From: CAJGCS01 sp045589955 | GTDB taxonomy: Bacteria; Bacillota_I; Bacilli_A; ML615J-28; CAG-313 | DNA length: 25,422 bases | Assembly: GCA_045589955.1 (NCBI GenBank) | Contig: JAZNQD010000011.1 | Coordinates: 1-25,422 of the forward strand | Reading direction: 5' to 3' | Shown: one piece after another, positions 14,521 through 22,753 of the stretch | Numbering within the stretch: position 1 is the stretch's first letter | Layout: the number at the start of each line of letters is the position of its first letter | Translations under genes and position numbers: made by a program | The notes under the pieces: generated by a model | What the model saw: the letters and a program-made list of their open reading frames with translations, nothing else | Told to the model about the DNA's origin: nothing | Database searches by the model: none

Positions 14521-16031
14521 TGAAAAAAATATCAAATTTATTCTTAATTTTTTTAATATTTCTTTGTACTGGATGCACAAGTGAATGTCTTCACGAAAAA
14601 GAAACAATTGAAGAAGTTAAATCAACTTGTATCGAAAACGGTTATAAAATAACTTATTGTTCTATTTGCGATAAAGAATTTAAAGTTGAACTTCCTTTAG
14701 GAGAACACCAATTTAAAGATTCTGAAACAATTCAAGAACTATCATATACAAAACCTGAAATAAAAAAATGCATTTGCGAACTTTGTAATGAACAAGAAAC
14801 TATAACAACTTCATATGATGATATTACAAATCGCTCTTTTGTTTTAGAGGAAAATCGCGGTGAAGTGAAATTTAACAATGTTGAAGATGTTTTGCGTGCA
14901 ATCGAACGTGCTGTTTTATGGCAAGATGATCAATTAGTGCTAAAAGGCTTTTTAGATGACGAACAACTAAACACTTTAAGAAATAATTACTTTTCTTATA
15001 ACCTTACAGATACTTCTTATTTTTCTTGGACTTGGGAATATGAAAAAGACGGAAGATTAGTTTATGAGTTCGAATATTTAAAAAATCCGTTAATTAAACC
15101 AACAATTACTCTTTATTCAAAATTCTTAAATGTTAATAAAATAATAAATGAAGAAAAAAGAAAAGAAGACTTTAACGAGTTTTACATTGATAGTGTATCA
15201 GATACTATGGAAGTAGAAACAACATTTCAACTTGCCAATTGCTTATCAAAAGGAATTCGCCCGATTTGTAAAGAAGGTTCAAATGCATCAGTCATTTATG
15301 AAATGATGCGTGATATCTTAAGAAATATTATTAATGATAATATGAGCGATTACGAAAAGATTCAAGCAATTCATGATTACATATGTGAAAATGTTAGTTA
15401 TGACTATGACTTATACTATAATGGGGGATCTCCTAAATACTCAGAAAGTGGTTGGTTAGAAGGAGTGTTCTTTAACAAACAAGCAGTTTGTGGAGCGTTT
15501 GCGGATACATTTACAAGTATGTGTAATATTGAAGGAATTATTTGTGTTACAGTAAAAGGTTCAAGTAAAACTGATCCTTCAGGACATGCTTGGAATAAAG
15601 TATATCTTGATGGCAACTGGTATGTAGTCGATACAACATTCGATATTATGACGGTTAAGATTCGTACCTTAAATGAATTAACAAGTTATACATATTTTCT
15701 AACAAGCGAAACACGACATCTAAAAGAATATGATGTTTATGTATATACAAATATACCTTGTAATCAAATATATAATAAATATGCTCAAATGAAATATATA
15801 TATCAAGGCGAAGAACATGACTTTGTTATTGAATCATATGAAGAGTTTAAAAATGTTATTGCTTATTATGAATCGGTAAAACCGACCAATACTTCAGTGT
15901 CAATTTTTATTACATATGAGTATGATGGTAAGTTTGAGTCCGAACTAAGAAGAGTATACTTTGGTCTTCAAATGGTTAATGATTCATACTATAAAGAAGG
16001 TACTCCAGGAGAGTGGGTAATACTAAATTAA
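14520..16031 (+). CDS. Paralogous transglutaminase-like lipoprotein
   Basis: A 503-residue paralogue of the gene just upstream. The signal peptide ends CTGC with lipid Cys19 (a Cys at -3 is unusual). It keeps one full CCCH unit (C37, C47, C50, H63) and a decayed half unit (Cys pair near residues 84-89). It also has an ~200-residue middle region and a transglutaminase-like domain with Cys324 (QAVCGAF), His356 (GHAWN) and Asp371 (VDTT). Spacing of the triad matches the sister protein closely. It begins with GTG that shares its first base with the TAG stop of the upstream gene (TAGTG), and AAGGGGA is about 10 nt upstream, so translation should be coupled. Loss of two repeats suggests divergence after duplication. 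A strong terminator follows. Confidence 0.83.
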   Translation: MKKISNLFLIFLIFLCTGCTSECLHEKETIEEVKSTCIENGYKITYCSICDKEFKVELPLGEHQFKDSETIQELSYTKPEIKKCICELCNEQETITTSYDDITNRSFVLEENRGEVKFNNVEDVLRAIERAVLWQDDQLVLKGFLDDEQLNTLRNNYFSYNLTDTSYFSWTWEYEKDGRLVYEFEYLKNPLIKPTITLYSKFLNVNKIINEEKRKEDFNEFYIDSVSDTMEVETTFQLANCLSKGIRPICKEGSNASVIYEMMRDILRNIINDNMSDYEKIQAIHDYICENVSYDYDLYYNGGSPKYSESGWLEGVFFNKQAVCGAFADTFTSMCNIEGIICVTVKGSSKTDPSGHAWNKVYLDGNWYVVDTTFDIMTVKIRTLNELTSYTYFLTSETRHLKEYDVYVYTNIPCNQIYNKYAQMKYIYQGEEHDFVIESYEEFKNVIAYYESVKPTNTSVSIFITYEYDGKFESELRRVYFGLQMVNDSYYKEGTPGEWVILN

Positions 16032-16034
16032 AAG

Positions 16035-16068
16035 ATTCTAGAACGAACTTGTTCGTTCTAGGATTTTT
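16035..16068 (+). terminator. Rho-independent terminator
   Basis: CTAGAACGAAC (16038-16048) and GTTCGTTCTAG (16051-16061) are exact reverse complements and can be extended outward by A-T and G-U pairs. ATTTTT follows. It starts 4 bp after the second lipoprotein's stop. Confidence 0.88.
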
Positions 16069-16099
16069 CATATCAATACTAAAGCATAAATTTAAAATT

Positions 16100-16110
16100 T
16101 GTTATATAAT
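16100..16110 (+). promoter_or_regulatory. Probable promoter of the M42 peptidase operon
   Basis: TGTTATATAAT (16100-16110) offers either TATAAT or an extended TGT-TATATA -10, about 28 bp before the ATG. No good -35 is visible. Confidence 0.4.
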
Positions 16111-16137
16111 ATATATAAGTTAAAAGGAGATTGAATT

Positions 16138-17178
16138 ATGGAATTATTAAAAAAGATGTTAACAACACCATCAGTAAGTGGATCTGAATTACACTTTCAA
16201 AAGATGTTAATTGAAGAAATGAAAGAAGTAGATGACTTTATCATCACTCATCACAGCTATAATGTAATCCATGGTATCAATAAAGAATCAGATGTTAAAG
16301 TAATGTTACTTGCCCATATAGATGAAATTGGTCTTGTTATTGAAGATGTCGAGGCTAATGGTATTTGTAAAATGACAAACATCGGTGCTATTAGACCAGA
16401 AATGTATATGGGACAACAAGTATATGTTGTTAAATACGTTAATGGATTACCAACTTACGTTAATGGTGTTATCGGCTACACAAGAAACTATAAAGAAGGA
16501 AATGTTAAAGTAACGGATTTAAATCTTGATTTAGGAACAACATCAAAAGAAGAAACTTTAAAACTTGTAAGTATTGGTGATGTTGTTATTCAAAAAGATA
16601 CTTATGCCCTTTTAGAAAATAACTGTTTAACATCTAGAGCTTTAGATGATAAAATTGGTGCCTACATTGCCTGTGAAGTTTTAAAAAGAGTAAAAAATAA
16701 AACAACAAATGGTGTTTATTTTGTTGCAACAGTTGGGGAAGAAACAACTGGACGTGGAGCAATTTTTTCAACTAGTCAAATTACACCAACTTGTACAATC
16801 TCACTAGATGTTGGTTCATCAAGCGATGTTGACTATAACTCAGGTGCAAATAAAAACATTTGCCTAGGCGGTGGACCGATGTTATCAATTGCATCACATG
16901 CTAATCAATTACTAAAACAAAAGCTTGAAGAGGTTGCCAAAAAACACAATATTCCTCTTCAATATGTTGTAGAAATATCAAGAACATATACTGACTTTGA
17001 TAATGTTTATAAACAAAATGGTGGTATTCCATCAATGCTTATTAGTATTCCACTAAGATATATGCATTCATCAGTAGAAGTTTGTTCAATGACTGATGTT
17101 GAATATATTATTCAATTATTAGTTGAATTTATTATTGAAATGAATAAAGATACAAACTTTGATCCATTTGGGTGCTAA
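16138..17178 (+). CDS. M42 family metallo-aminopeptidase
   Basis: A 346-residue cytosolic peptidase of the M42 family (PepA/FrvX/YsdC type), which form large tetrahedral particles and trim the N termini of short peptides. All two-metal ligands appear: His60 and Asp62 in AHIDEIG, Asp170 in RALDDKIG, Glu202 next to catalytic Glu201 in GEETTGRG, Asp224 in SLDVG and His310 in RYMHS. Length fits the family. AAAGGAG sits upstream of the ATG. It is followed after one base by the phosphodiesterase gene, so it heads a three-gene unit. Although many relatives are labelled endoglucanase or deblocking enzyme, the sequence supports only peptidase; the preferred N-terminal residue cannot be predicted. Confidence 0.9.
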   Translation: MELLKKMLTTPSVSGSELHFQKMLIEEMKEVDDFIITHHSYNVIHGINKESDVKVMLLAHIDEIGLVIEDVEANGICKMTNIGAIRPEMYMGQQVYVVKYVNGLPTYVNGVIGYTRNYKEGNVKVTDLNLDLGTTSKEETLKLVSIGDVVIQKDTYALLENNCLTSRALDDKIGAYIACEVLKRVKNKTTNGVYFVATVGEETTGRGAIFSTSQITPTCTISLDVGSSSDVDYNSGANKNICLGGGPMLSIASHANQLLKQKLEEVAKKHNIPLQYVVEISRTYTDFDNVYKQNGGIPSMLISIPLRYMHSSVEVCSMTDVEYIIQLLVEFIIEMNKDTNFDPFGC

Positions 17179-17179
17179 T

Positions 17180-17713
17180 ATGAAATACGTAGTTGCATCA
17201 GACATTCACGGTTCAATCACTTTTTTAGAAAAATTATTAAAGCGCTTTGAACAAGAACAAGCAGAACAACTAATCTTACTTGGCGATTTATACTACCATG
17301 GACCAAGAAATCCTTTACCAGAGGGTTATAACCCAATGGAAGTTGCAAAAACTTTAAACAAGGCTAAAGATTATATATATGTTATTAAAGGAAACTGTGA
17401 TGCAGAAGTAGATGAAATGATTTCTGAGTTTAGTTTTAATCAAGGGTTAGAACTAAACATCAATAATAAAAATATCTATTTTACACATGGTCACAAATAT
17501 AATGAAGACAACATTAAAGAAAACACTGATGTTTTAATCTATGGACACTTCCATACTGGTTTTATCAAAGAAAAAAATAATCAAGTATTTATTAATGTTG
17601 GTTCAATTACTTTACCTAAAAATAATACTGCTCATAGTTATTTAGTAATTGAAGATAATAACCTAACTTTAAAAGACTTAGAAGGGAACTTAATAGATTC
17701 TATTAAGATTTAA
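17180..17713 (+). CDS. yfcE: YfcE-type metallophosphodiesterase
   Basis: A 177-residue calcineurin-like phosphodiesterase. It shares the family signatures SDIHGS (7-12), LGDLYYHGPRNPLPEGY, KGNCD, THGH and YGHFHTG, and closely resembles E. coli YfcE from memory, including the GPRN-LPEGY loop. YfcE is a Mn-dependent enzyme active on artificial phosphodiesters; its natural substrate is unknown. ATG 17180 is chosen: it lies one base after the stop of the peptidase gene (TAATATG) with GGGTG upstream. The upstream TTG at 17159 would lie inside the peptidase gene. It is probably co-translated with its neighbours. Confidence 0.88.
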   Translation: MKYVVASDIHGSITFLEKLLKRFEQEQAEQLILLGDLYYHGPRNPLPEGYNPMEVAKTLNKAKDYIYVIKGNCDAEVDEMISEFSFNQGLELNINNKNIYFTHGHKYNEDNIKENTDVLIYGHFHTGFIKEKNNQVFINVGSITLPKNNTAHSYLVIEDNNLTLKDLEGNLIDSIKI

Positions 17714-17717
17714 AAAT

Positions 17718-18338
17718 ATGAAAAGATGTTTTATTATTGGTGGTGCACCAATAAATAACTATGAATATATTAACAAACAAATCAAAGAAGATGACTTCTT
17801 GATCTTTTGTGATAGTGGTTTAACCCACTTGAAACATTTAAATCATCAACCTAACTTAATTGTCGGTGACTTTGATTCTCATATAAACCCTAACCTTGAT
17901 GTTGAAACAATCGTCTTACCAACTGAAAAAGATGATACTGACACTGTCTTTGGGGTAAAAGAAGGGATTAAAAGAGGGTTTGATGATTTTGTTTTAGTAG
18001 GAGTACTTGGAAAACGCTTTGATCATTCATTTGGTAATATATCCATTTTACTATTACTTGATCAAGAAAATAAATCGGGTCAAATCATTGATGACTATTC
18101 CGTTATTGAAATTATTAAAAATGAGCCTAAATATATTAAAGATGACTTTAGTTTTTTCTCACTTTTAAATTTAACCCCAATAATTAGTGGAGTATCAATC
18201 GAAAATGCAAAATATAGCCTAAATGGGGCTCAAATGATGAATTATTACCCACTTGGTGTTAGCAATGAAGTTCTAAAAGGAAAAGTTGCAAAAGTAGAAG
18301 TAAAAGAAGGGATTGCCTTACTTGTTAAAGTTTTTTAA
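17718..18338 (+). CDS. thiN: Thiamine pyrophosphokinase
   Basis: A 206-residue cytosolic enzyme transferring pyrophosphate from ATP to thiamine to make thiamine diphosphate. The TPK motifs are in place: CDSG near 31-34, GDFDS at 50-54 (metal/ATP site), KDDTD at 71-75 and GKRFDH at 98-103 with the following GN. The C-terminal beta domain that binds thiamine follows. In many Bacillota thiN lies elsewhere, near ribosome-biogenesis genes; here it ends a peptidase-phosphodiesterase unit. The start is 4 bp after the previous stop and has no clear Shine-Dalgarno (AAGATTT only), so it probably depends on coupling. No thiamine riboswitch or transporter is present in the window. Confidence 0.92.
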   Translation: MKRCFIIGGAPINNYEYINKQIKEDDFLIFCDSGLTHLKHLNHQPNLIVGDFDSHINPNLDVETIVLPTEKDDTDTVFGVKEGIKRGFDDFVLVGVLGKRFDHSFGNISILLLLDQENKSGQIIDDYSVIEIIKNEPKYIKDDFSFFSLLNLTPIISGVSIENAKYSLNGAQMMNYYPLGVSNEVLKGKVAKVEVKEGIALLVKVF

Positions 18339-18383
18339 TAAAAACGTTTTTAAAGCAAACTGTTTTATAAGTTTAAAAAGATA

Positions 18384-18392
18384 TGGTATAAT
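18384..18392 (+). promoter_or_regulatory. Extended -10 promoter of the metNIQ operon
   Basis: TGG-TATAAT (18384-18392). The -35 region is poor (TTTATA at a 17-bp spacer). The transcript would begin near 18400, just ahead of T-box stem I. Confidence 0.65.
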
Positions 18393-18420
18393 TAACCTAT
18401 AAATAAATAAAAACGATGAA

Positions 18421-18653
18421 AAGAAGAGTAAGTAATTACAAGATTTATAGAGAGTTCTTGTTTGGTGGAAAAGAACATTGGCGTATTACTGAACATGGTC
18501 TTGGAGTTGAAATGCCGATATGTAGGTTTTTCCGGGTATTCCCGTTATAGGATAATAACTTGTTAGAGTTAAAATAGGCTAAGCAATTAGTAAAAAAGGT
18601 TGGTACCACGTGAAGATATTCTCGTCCTTGTGTTTATACAAGGGCGTTTTTTA
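18421..18653 (+). promoter_or_regulatory. T-box leader, methionine-specific
   Basis: A tRNA-sensing leader that reads uncharged tRNA-Met. Visible parts are: specifier-loop motifs AGTA on the 5' side and GAA on the 3' side (18491-18493); a closing helix AGTAAT/ATTACT; the AGAGAG (18449-18454) and GGTGG (18464-18468) stem-I motifs; and the specifier codon ATG at 18495-18497. The T-box core AAGGTTGGTACCACG is at about 18596-18610. Its TGGT should pair with the ACCA end of tRNA-Met. In the antiterminator AAGG and ACG can pair with CGTCCTT; without uncharged tRNA those bases join the terminator at 18623-18646. The methionine transporter downstream agrees with the specifier. Confidence 0.93.
18623..18653 (+). 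terminator. T-box conditional terminator
   Basis: CGTCCTTGT (18623-18631), loop GTTTAT, ACAAGGGCG (18638-18646; one G-U pair), then TTTTTTATTTTTT. Its left arm is shared with the antiterminator. Confidence 0.92.
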
Positions 18654-18675
18654 TTTTTTGAAAGGAGGTTTTTAA

Positions 18676-19773
18676 ATGCTTACATTCATATTGTTAATGA
18701 TACTAAAGTTTTCTAAAAAGCGAAAACACACATATTTATATAATCAAGATAATATTGAAATTATTAACACAGAAGAAGAGGAAAATAATATGACTTATAT
18801 TAATCCAGACATTTTATTACAAATTAAAAACCTTTCAAAAACATTTGGTGAACACCAAGTTCTATCAGACATCAACTTAGACATTTATAAAAAAGACATT
18901 TATGGGATCCTTGGTTTATCAGGAGCTGGTAAATCTACCCTTGTTAGATGTATAAATGGTTTAGAAAAATTTGACCAAGGTGAAATTTTCTATAATGGAC
19001 AACTAGTAAATTTTGATCGAAAGTATAAAAGAGAAGTTGCAATGATCTTCCAACAATTTAATCTTCTTGATCAACGTACTGTTTTAAAAAATGTTGAACT
19101 TGCGGGGGAGTTGTTTAATGAAAAAGATCGCAAAGCAAAAGCAAAACATTATTTAGAACTTGTTGGTTTAAAAGATAAAATGAAATCATATCCATCACAA
19201 CTTTCAGGTGGACAAAAACAACGTGTTGCAATTGCAAGAGCTTTAATGACCGAACCAAAGATTTTGTTATGTGATGAAGCAACATCAAGCTTAGACCCAG
19301 ATACAACAAATCAAATTTTAGATTTATTAAAAGAACTAAATGAAAAACTTGACTTAACAATTATTATGATTTCCCATCAAATGAATGTTATTGAAAAGAT
19401 TTGTAATAAGGTAGCAATTATTGACCATTCAAAAATTGTTGAAAGTGGCTATGCCCAAGACATTTTCCTTTCTGCAAAAGAAAGCATAACAAAAAAAATC
19501 ATCTATTCAGGTCACTTAAATACCCAACTAGATGATTCAAAAATGTTAAAAATTATTTTCAATGGGGAAATTGATACACCGATTATTGCCAATGTTGTTC
19601 AAGATTGTAATATTATTTTATCAGTAATCTATGCGGATTCAAAAGTAGTGAATGGTTTAATCTATGGTCAATTAATATTCAAGATGCCAGCTTTACAATC
19701 TGATGTAATAAAATTAAAGAAATATTTCGACCTAAAGAATATTAAATATGAGGAGGTTGATTCAATTGAATAG
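18676..19773 (+). CDS. metN: Methionine ABC transporter ATP-binding protein
   Basis: The ATPase of the MetNIQ importer, which takes up methionine and related compounds. Walker A GLSGAGKST (80-88), Q-loop FQQFN, signature LSGGQKQR, Walker B ILLCDEATSSLD and the switch His in MISHQ are all present. A C-terminal NIL domain (~290-365) follows, which in MetN senses methionine and causes trans-inhibition. Two starts are plausible. ATG 18676 has a perfect AAAGGAGG 7 nt upstream, right after the T-box terminator, giving 365 residues. ATG 18790 has GAGG and gives 327 residues, closer to the family N terminus. The extra 38 residues begin with a short hydrophobic run (LTFILLMILKF) and a basic patch, which is unusual for MetN. 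Confidence 0.93.
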   Translation: MLTFILLMILKFSKKRKHTYLYNQDNIEIINTEEEENNMTYINPDILLQIKNLSKTFGEHQVLSDINLDIYKKDIYGILGLSGAGKSTLVRCINGLEKFDQGEIFYNGQLVNFDRKYKREVAMIFQQFNLLDQRTVLKNVELAGELFNEKDRKAKAKHYLELVGLKDKMKSYPSQLSGGQKQRVAIARALMTEPKILLCDEATSSLDPDTTNQILDLLKELNEKLDLTIIMISHQMNVIEKICNKVAIIDHSKIVESGYAQDIFLSAKESITKKIIYSGHLNTQLDDSKMLKIIFNGEIDTPIIANVVQDCNIILSVIYADSKVVNGLIYGQLIFKMPALQSDVIKLKKYFDLKNIKYEEVDSIE

Positions 19774-20479
19774 TTTTTTATATACTGTTAATGATAATAC
19801 TTCCTTCTTAGAACTAACAGAATTTGTCTTTGATTCAACCCTAAAGACAATTGCTATGATTTTTATTTCTTGTTTTGTTTCGTATTTAATAGGCCTCCCT
19901 TTAGGAATTCTATTAAATATTACTTCAAAAAAAGGAATAACACCATGTAAGTGGTTAAACTTAATCTTAAGTATTTTTGTAAATATTCTTCGTTCGATAC
20001 CATGCTTAATCATTGTTGTATTATCAATGCCCCTTGTAAGAGCAATCTTTGGAATGGGAACTGGTGAATGGTATACAATTATAATTCCTTTAATATTTAC
20101 TTCATTCGGATACATTGCTCGTATCGTTGAACAATCTTTATCTGAAGTAGACAAAGGAAAAATTGAAGCGATCGAATCACTTGGCGCAACAAAACTACAA
20201 GTTATTTTCAAGGTGTTACTACCTGAGGCAAGAGCAAGCCTAATTGGTGGATTAGCAGTTACCTTAGTTTCAATCATTGGTTATACATCATTTGCTCAAA
20301 ACTTAGGTGCTGGAGGACTAATTGCCGAAATTTGGGAATTCTATGGTAGAAACACAACAACATTTTATGAAAAACCAATCTTCTGGGTAATGTTAATTTT
20401 AGTCATTGTCCTTGTACAAGTTATCCAAGAAGTTGGATTATTAATATCAAAGAAATTAGATAAAAGGAGAATTCTATAA
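19766..20479 (+). CDS. metI: Methionine ABC transporter permease
   Basis: The membrane subunit of MetNIQ, about 237 residues with five predicted membrane helices. An EAA-type coupling loop (SLSEVDKGKIEAIESLGAT, near 130-150) contacts the MetN ATPase. I prefer the TTG start at 19766: AGGAGG (19751-19756) lies 9 nt before it, whereas ATG 19748 has the same AGGAGG inside its own first codons. Either start overlaps the end of metN (8 or 26 bp). The stop overlaps the metQ start as TAATG, so the three subunits are translationally coupled. Confidence 0.92.
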   Translation: MNSFLYTVNDNTSFLELTEFVFDSTLKTIAMIFISCFVSYLIGLPLGILLNITSKKGITPCKWLNLILSIFVNILRSIPCLIIVVLSMPLVRAIFGMGTGEWYTIIIPLIFTSFGYIARIVEQSLSEVDKGKIEAIESLGATKLQVIFKVLLPEARASLIGGLAVTLVSIIGYTSFAQNLGAGGLIAEIWEFYGRNTTTFYEKPIFWVMLILVIVLVQVIQEVGLLISKKLDKRRIL

Positions 20480-21315
20480 TGAAAAAAAATATTTTAAAAG
20501 TTTTATTAATTGCGATTATTTGTTTAACTTTATCTTTTGCAACTAGTTGTAAGAAAAATGATAAAGTAATTAGAGTATGTGCGAGTGAACTTCCACATGC
20601 TGATGTATTAGAAAATGTTGTAGCCCCAATGTTAAAAGAACAAGGCTATGAATTAAAAGTTTATGTTTTGGATTGGACTTTACAAAACAATGCTGTTGCA
20701 TCAGGTGACTATGATGCGAACTATTTCCAACATATTCCTTATTTAGAAACATATGATGGATCGACAAAACTTTTTGCAACATGTAAAGTCCACTATGAAC
20801 CACTTGGAATTTATCGTGGCAAATCAAGTGGTACCCTTCAATCAGGTAAAACTTTTGCCATTTGTAATGATGAATCTAATGCTGCAAGAGCATTTGAATT
20901 ATTAAAACAAAAAGGCGTTATTTCAGATGTTCCTGTAGATGATGAAGGAAAATTAACATTTGTTGGTTCAAAATGGACATCACCAGAAGGTGTTACAATT
21001 ACACTAATTGCTGAAGATTTACTAGTTCAAGCTATGCCGGACTATGACTTTGTTTGCTTACCTTGTAATACTGCTTATACTGGAAATGTTGATGCAAATA
21101 AAAAAGTAGCATACGAAGACGATCCTGTACAAGTAAGCCTAAAAGCTAATGTTTTAGCAGCACGATTAGATGATTATAATAACAATGCTAAATATCAAGC
21201 CAAGATTGATGTTTTAACAAATGCGTTACTTTCACAAGAAGTTGCTGATTATATATATGAAAAATATAATGGTGCAATCACTTGTGATAGTACATCACAA
21301 ATAGATTTACGATAA
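20479..21315 (+). CDS. metQ: Methionine-binding lipoprotein
   Basis: The 278-residue substrate-binding lipoprotein of the importer (NlpA/MetQ family). The signal peptide ends ATSC with lipid Cys24. Early segments ASELPHADVLE and NYFQHIPYLE are the conserved ligand-binding stretches of the family. AAAGGAG lies about 10 nt before the ATG, which shares its first base with the metI stop. A strong hairpin terminator follows. Binding of D- versus L-methionine cannot be told apart here. Confidence 0.94.
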   Translation: MKKNILKVLLIAIICLTLSFATSCKKNDKVIRVCASELPHADVLENVVAPMLKEQGYELKVYVLDWTLQNNAVASGDYDANYFQHIPYLETYDGSTKLFATCKVHYEPLGIYRGKSSGTLQSGKTFAICNDESNAARAFELLKQKGVISDVPVDDEGKLTFVGSKWTSPEGVTITLIAEDLLVQAMPDYDFVCLPCNTAYTGNVDANKKVAYEDDPVQVSLKANVLAARLDDYNNNAKYQAKIDVLTNALLSQEVADYIYEKYNGAITCDSTSQIDLR

Positions 21316-21324
21316 ATAAAAAGA

Positions 21325-21354
21325 GAAAACAGCGCAAGAAATTGCGCTGTTTTC
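21325..21354 (+). terminator. Terminator of the metNIQ operon
   Basis: GAAAACAGCGCAA (21325-21337) and TTGCGCTGTTTTC (21342-21354) form a perfect 13-bp stem with a GAAA tetraloop. The T-rich part is mostly inside the stem (TGTTTTC), so it could also act on the minus strand or protect the 3' end. Confidence 0.8.
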
Positions 21355-21547
21355 AATATTCTTTTATAGAGGGGGAAAAGAATCATATTGATTTTTCAGG
21401 ATTGACCGAGAAAATTTTATATACAATAATTAAAGGAGTTCAACATAAAATAAATCAATCCCTAGTAGATATATTACCTATCTACACATCCATTATAAAA
21501 TAGTAACCTAAAACATACCTAAAAATAAAAATATTTTTTAATTTTTT
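21355..21547. other. Gene-free gap between metQ and the histidine kinase
   Basis: No reading frame or convincing RNA gene. It contains an isolated ribosome-site-like AAAGGAG (21432-21438) followed by ATAAAATAA, a TTGACC (21402-21407) with no matching -10, and a small hairpin GTAGATA/TATCTAC (21465-21485). It may be a decayed gene, but nothing can be named. Confidence 0.4.
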
Positions 21548-22753
21548 TTATAAAGTAATATTAATAATACATACTTTTCCATCTGGACTACTAATTTTCA
21601 TAGAACCATGGTGGATTTCAACAATCTCTTTTGCAAGTGACAAACCGATACCACTACCATCAGATACGGTACTACGACTCTCATCACTTCGGTAGAATCT
21701 TTCTGCAAAATGATTTAGATTCCCCTTGGTAAGGTTACTTGCATCATTTTCACAAATAAGATGTATTTTACCTTTTGTTTTGCTAATACTAAGTTTGATA
21801 TAAGAAGTAGAATACTTTCTCGCATTATCAAGTAATAGGGTTAATAAATCACGAATTAGTTTTTCATTGCCTAATAAAGTAACGTTTTCCTCTATATCAT
21901 ATGTAAATTCTTTTTCTAAGACTTTCTTGTATGTATGGACAATATCATATACTGCATCAGTTAATGAAAACTCAGACATATCTTCTAGAGTATTCATTTC
22001 ATCAATTTTTGATAAAGAAACAAGTGTATTAGTCATTGTTGTAAGCTTTGAAACTTGTTTACTAATTGTTTGAGTATACTCGTTTTCACCATATTCCATT
22101 TCTAATAGTTCATTGTTTGCGGTAATAACAGTTAGAGGTGTCTTCAACTCATGACTCGCATTTGTAATAAATTTCTTTTGTTTTTCATGAGCATCAATAA
22201 TCGGCTTTAAAATTTTACTTGCAAATAACTGTAATAAAGAGAAAATAGTAAATAGTGTTAGTAAAGAAATAATAACTGCACTTACTAACATAAAACGCAT
22301 ATAGAAGATTTGACGATTACAGTTAACAAAAATAAATGTTTCGCCAATAACATTATCATTTTCAATGATATCGAATTTCTGATAACGATATCCGCTAATA
22401 TAGCCTTTATTTAGAACTCGATCTCGACTTGCACGATTGATAAAAAAATTAACTTTATCTTTACTTAAATTCACATCTTTAGAAAAGTAGTAATCTTTTC
22501 GGTCTTCCTCATCAAAATTTTTATAAATGAAGTAATGTAGTTCCTTGGTTTCTTGAAGAAACTCATCATCAAGAGATGATGTGTCAGCTAATAACCCAGT
22601 ACTGTTTTTGTTAATTAGTTTAATAGTTTTATCAGTTTCTAGTGTTATGTTTAACATTGTTGCAAAATAACTTGTTGCAACAATCAAAGTTAAAACAATA
22701 CTAACTGAAAGTATGCAAATAGCAATAAGTTTAAACTTTAATTTTTTAATCAT
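21548..22753 (-). CDS. Two-component sensor histidine kinase
   Basis: A 401-residue membrane kinase. Helix 1 (~9-31), an extracytoplasmic sensor region of about 120 residues, and helix 2 (~153-178) are followed by a short linker without a clear HAMP domain. The dimerisation domain has phospho-acceptor His201 in NASHELKTPLT, then the ATPase domain with LLLDNARKYS (N box) and SDGSGIGLSLAKEI (G boxes). The sensor region has no recognisable fold. The start overlaps the response-regulator gene by 8 bp. Ligand unknown; the ORF neighbours do not give a clear target. Confidence 0.92.
   Translation of the reverse strand: MIKKLKFKLIAICILSVSIVLTLIVATSYFATMLNITLETDKTIKLINKNSTGLLADTSSLDDEFLQETKELHYFIYKNFDEEDRKDYYFSKDVNLSKDKVNFFINRASRDRVLNKGYISGYRYQKFDIIENDNVIGETFIFVNCNRQIFYMRFMLVSAVIISLLTLFTIFSLLQLFASKILKPIIDAHEKQKKFITNASHELKTPLTVITANNELLEMEYGENEYTQTISKQVSKLTTMTNTLVSLSKIDEMNTLEDMSEFSLTDAVYDIVHTYKKVLEKEFTYDIEENVTLLGNEKLIRDLLTLLLDNARKYSTSYIKLSISKTKGKIHLICENDASNLTKGNLNHFAERFYRSDESRSTVSDGSGIGLSLAKEIVEIHHGSMKISSPDGKVCIINITL

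Noticed and set aside
17159..17179. TTG start for yfcE
   Set aside because: Lies inside the peptidase gene; YfcE relatives start at the MKYVVASD-like residues.
18331..18353. Terminator after thiN (GTTTTT/AAAAAC and AAAAACGTTTTT palindromes)
   Set aside because: Nearly all A-T pairs in a homopolymer-rich stretch; too weak to call.
19762..20277. 171-residue minus-strand frame opposite metI
   Set aside because: Mirror of metI coding sequence without start signals.
21402..21438. Promoter plus ribosome site for a small gene after metQ
   Set aside because: The -35 has no -10 at a usable distance, and the ribosome site is followed by no start codon and a stop.
21465..21485. Hairpin GTAGATA/TATCTAC as terminator of the histidine kinase gene
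   Set aside because: Only 7 bp, no T-run on the minus strand, and more than 60 bp from the stop codon.
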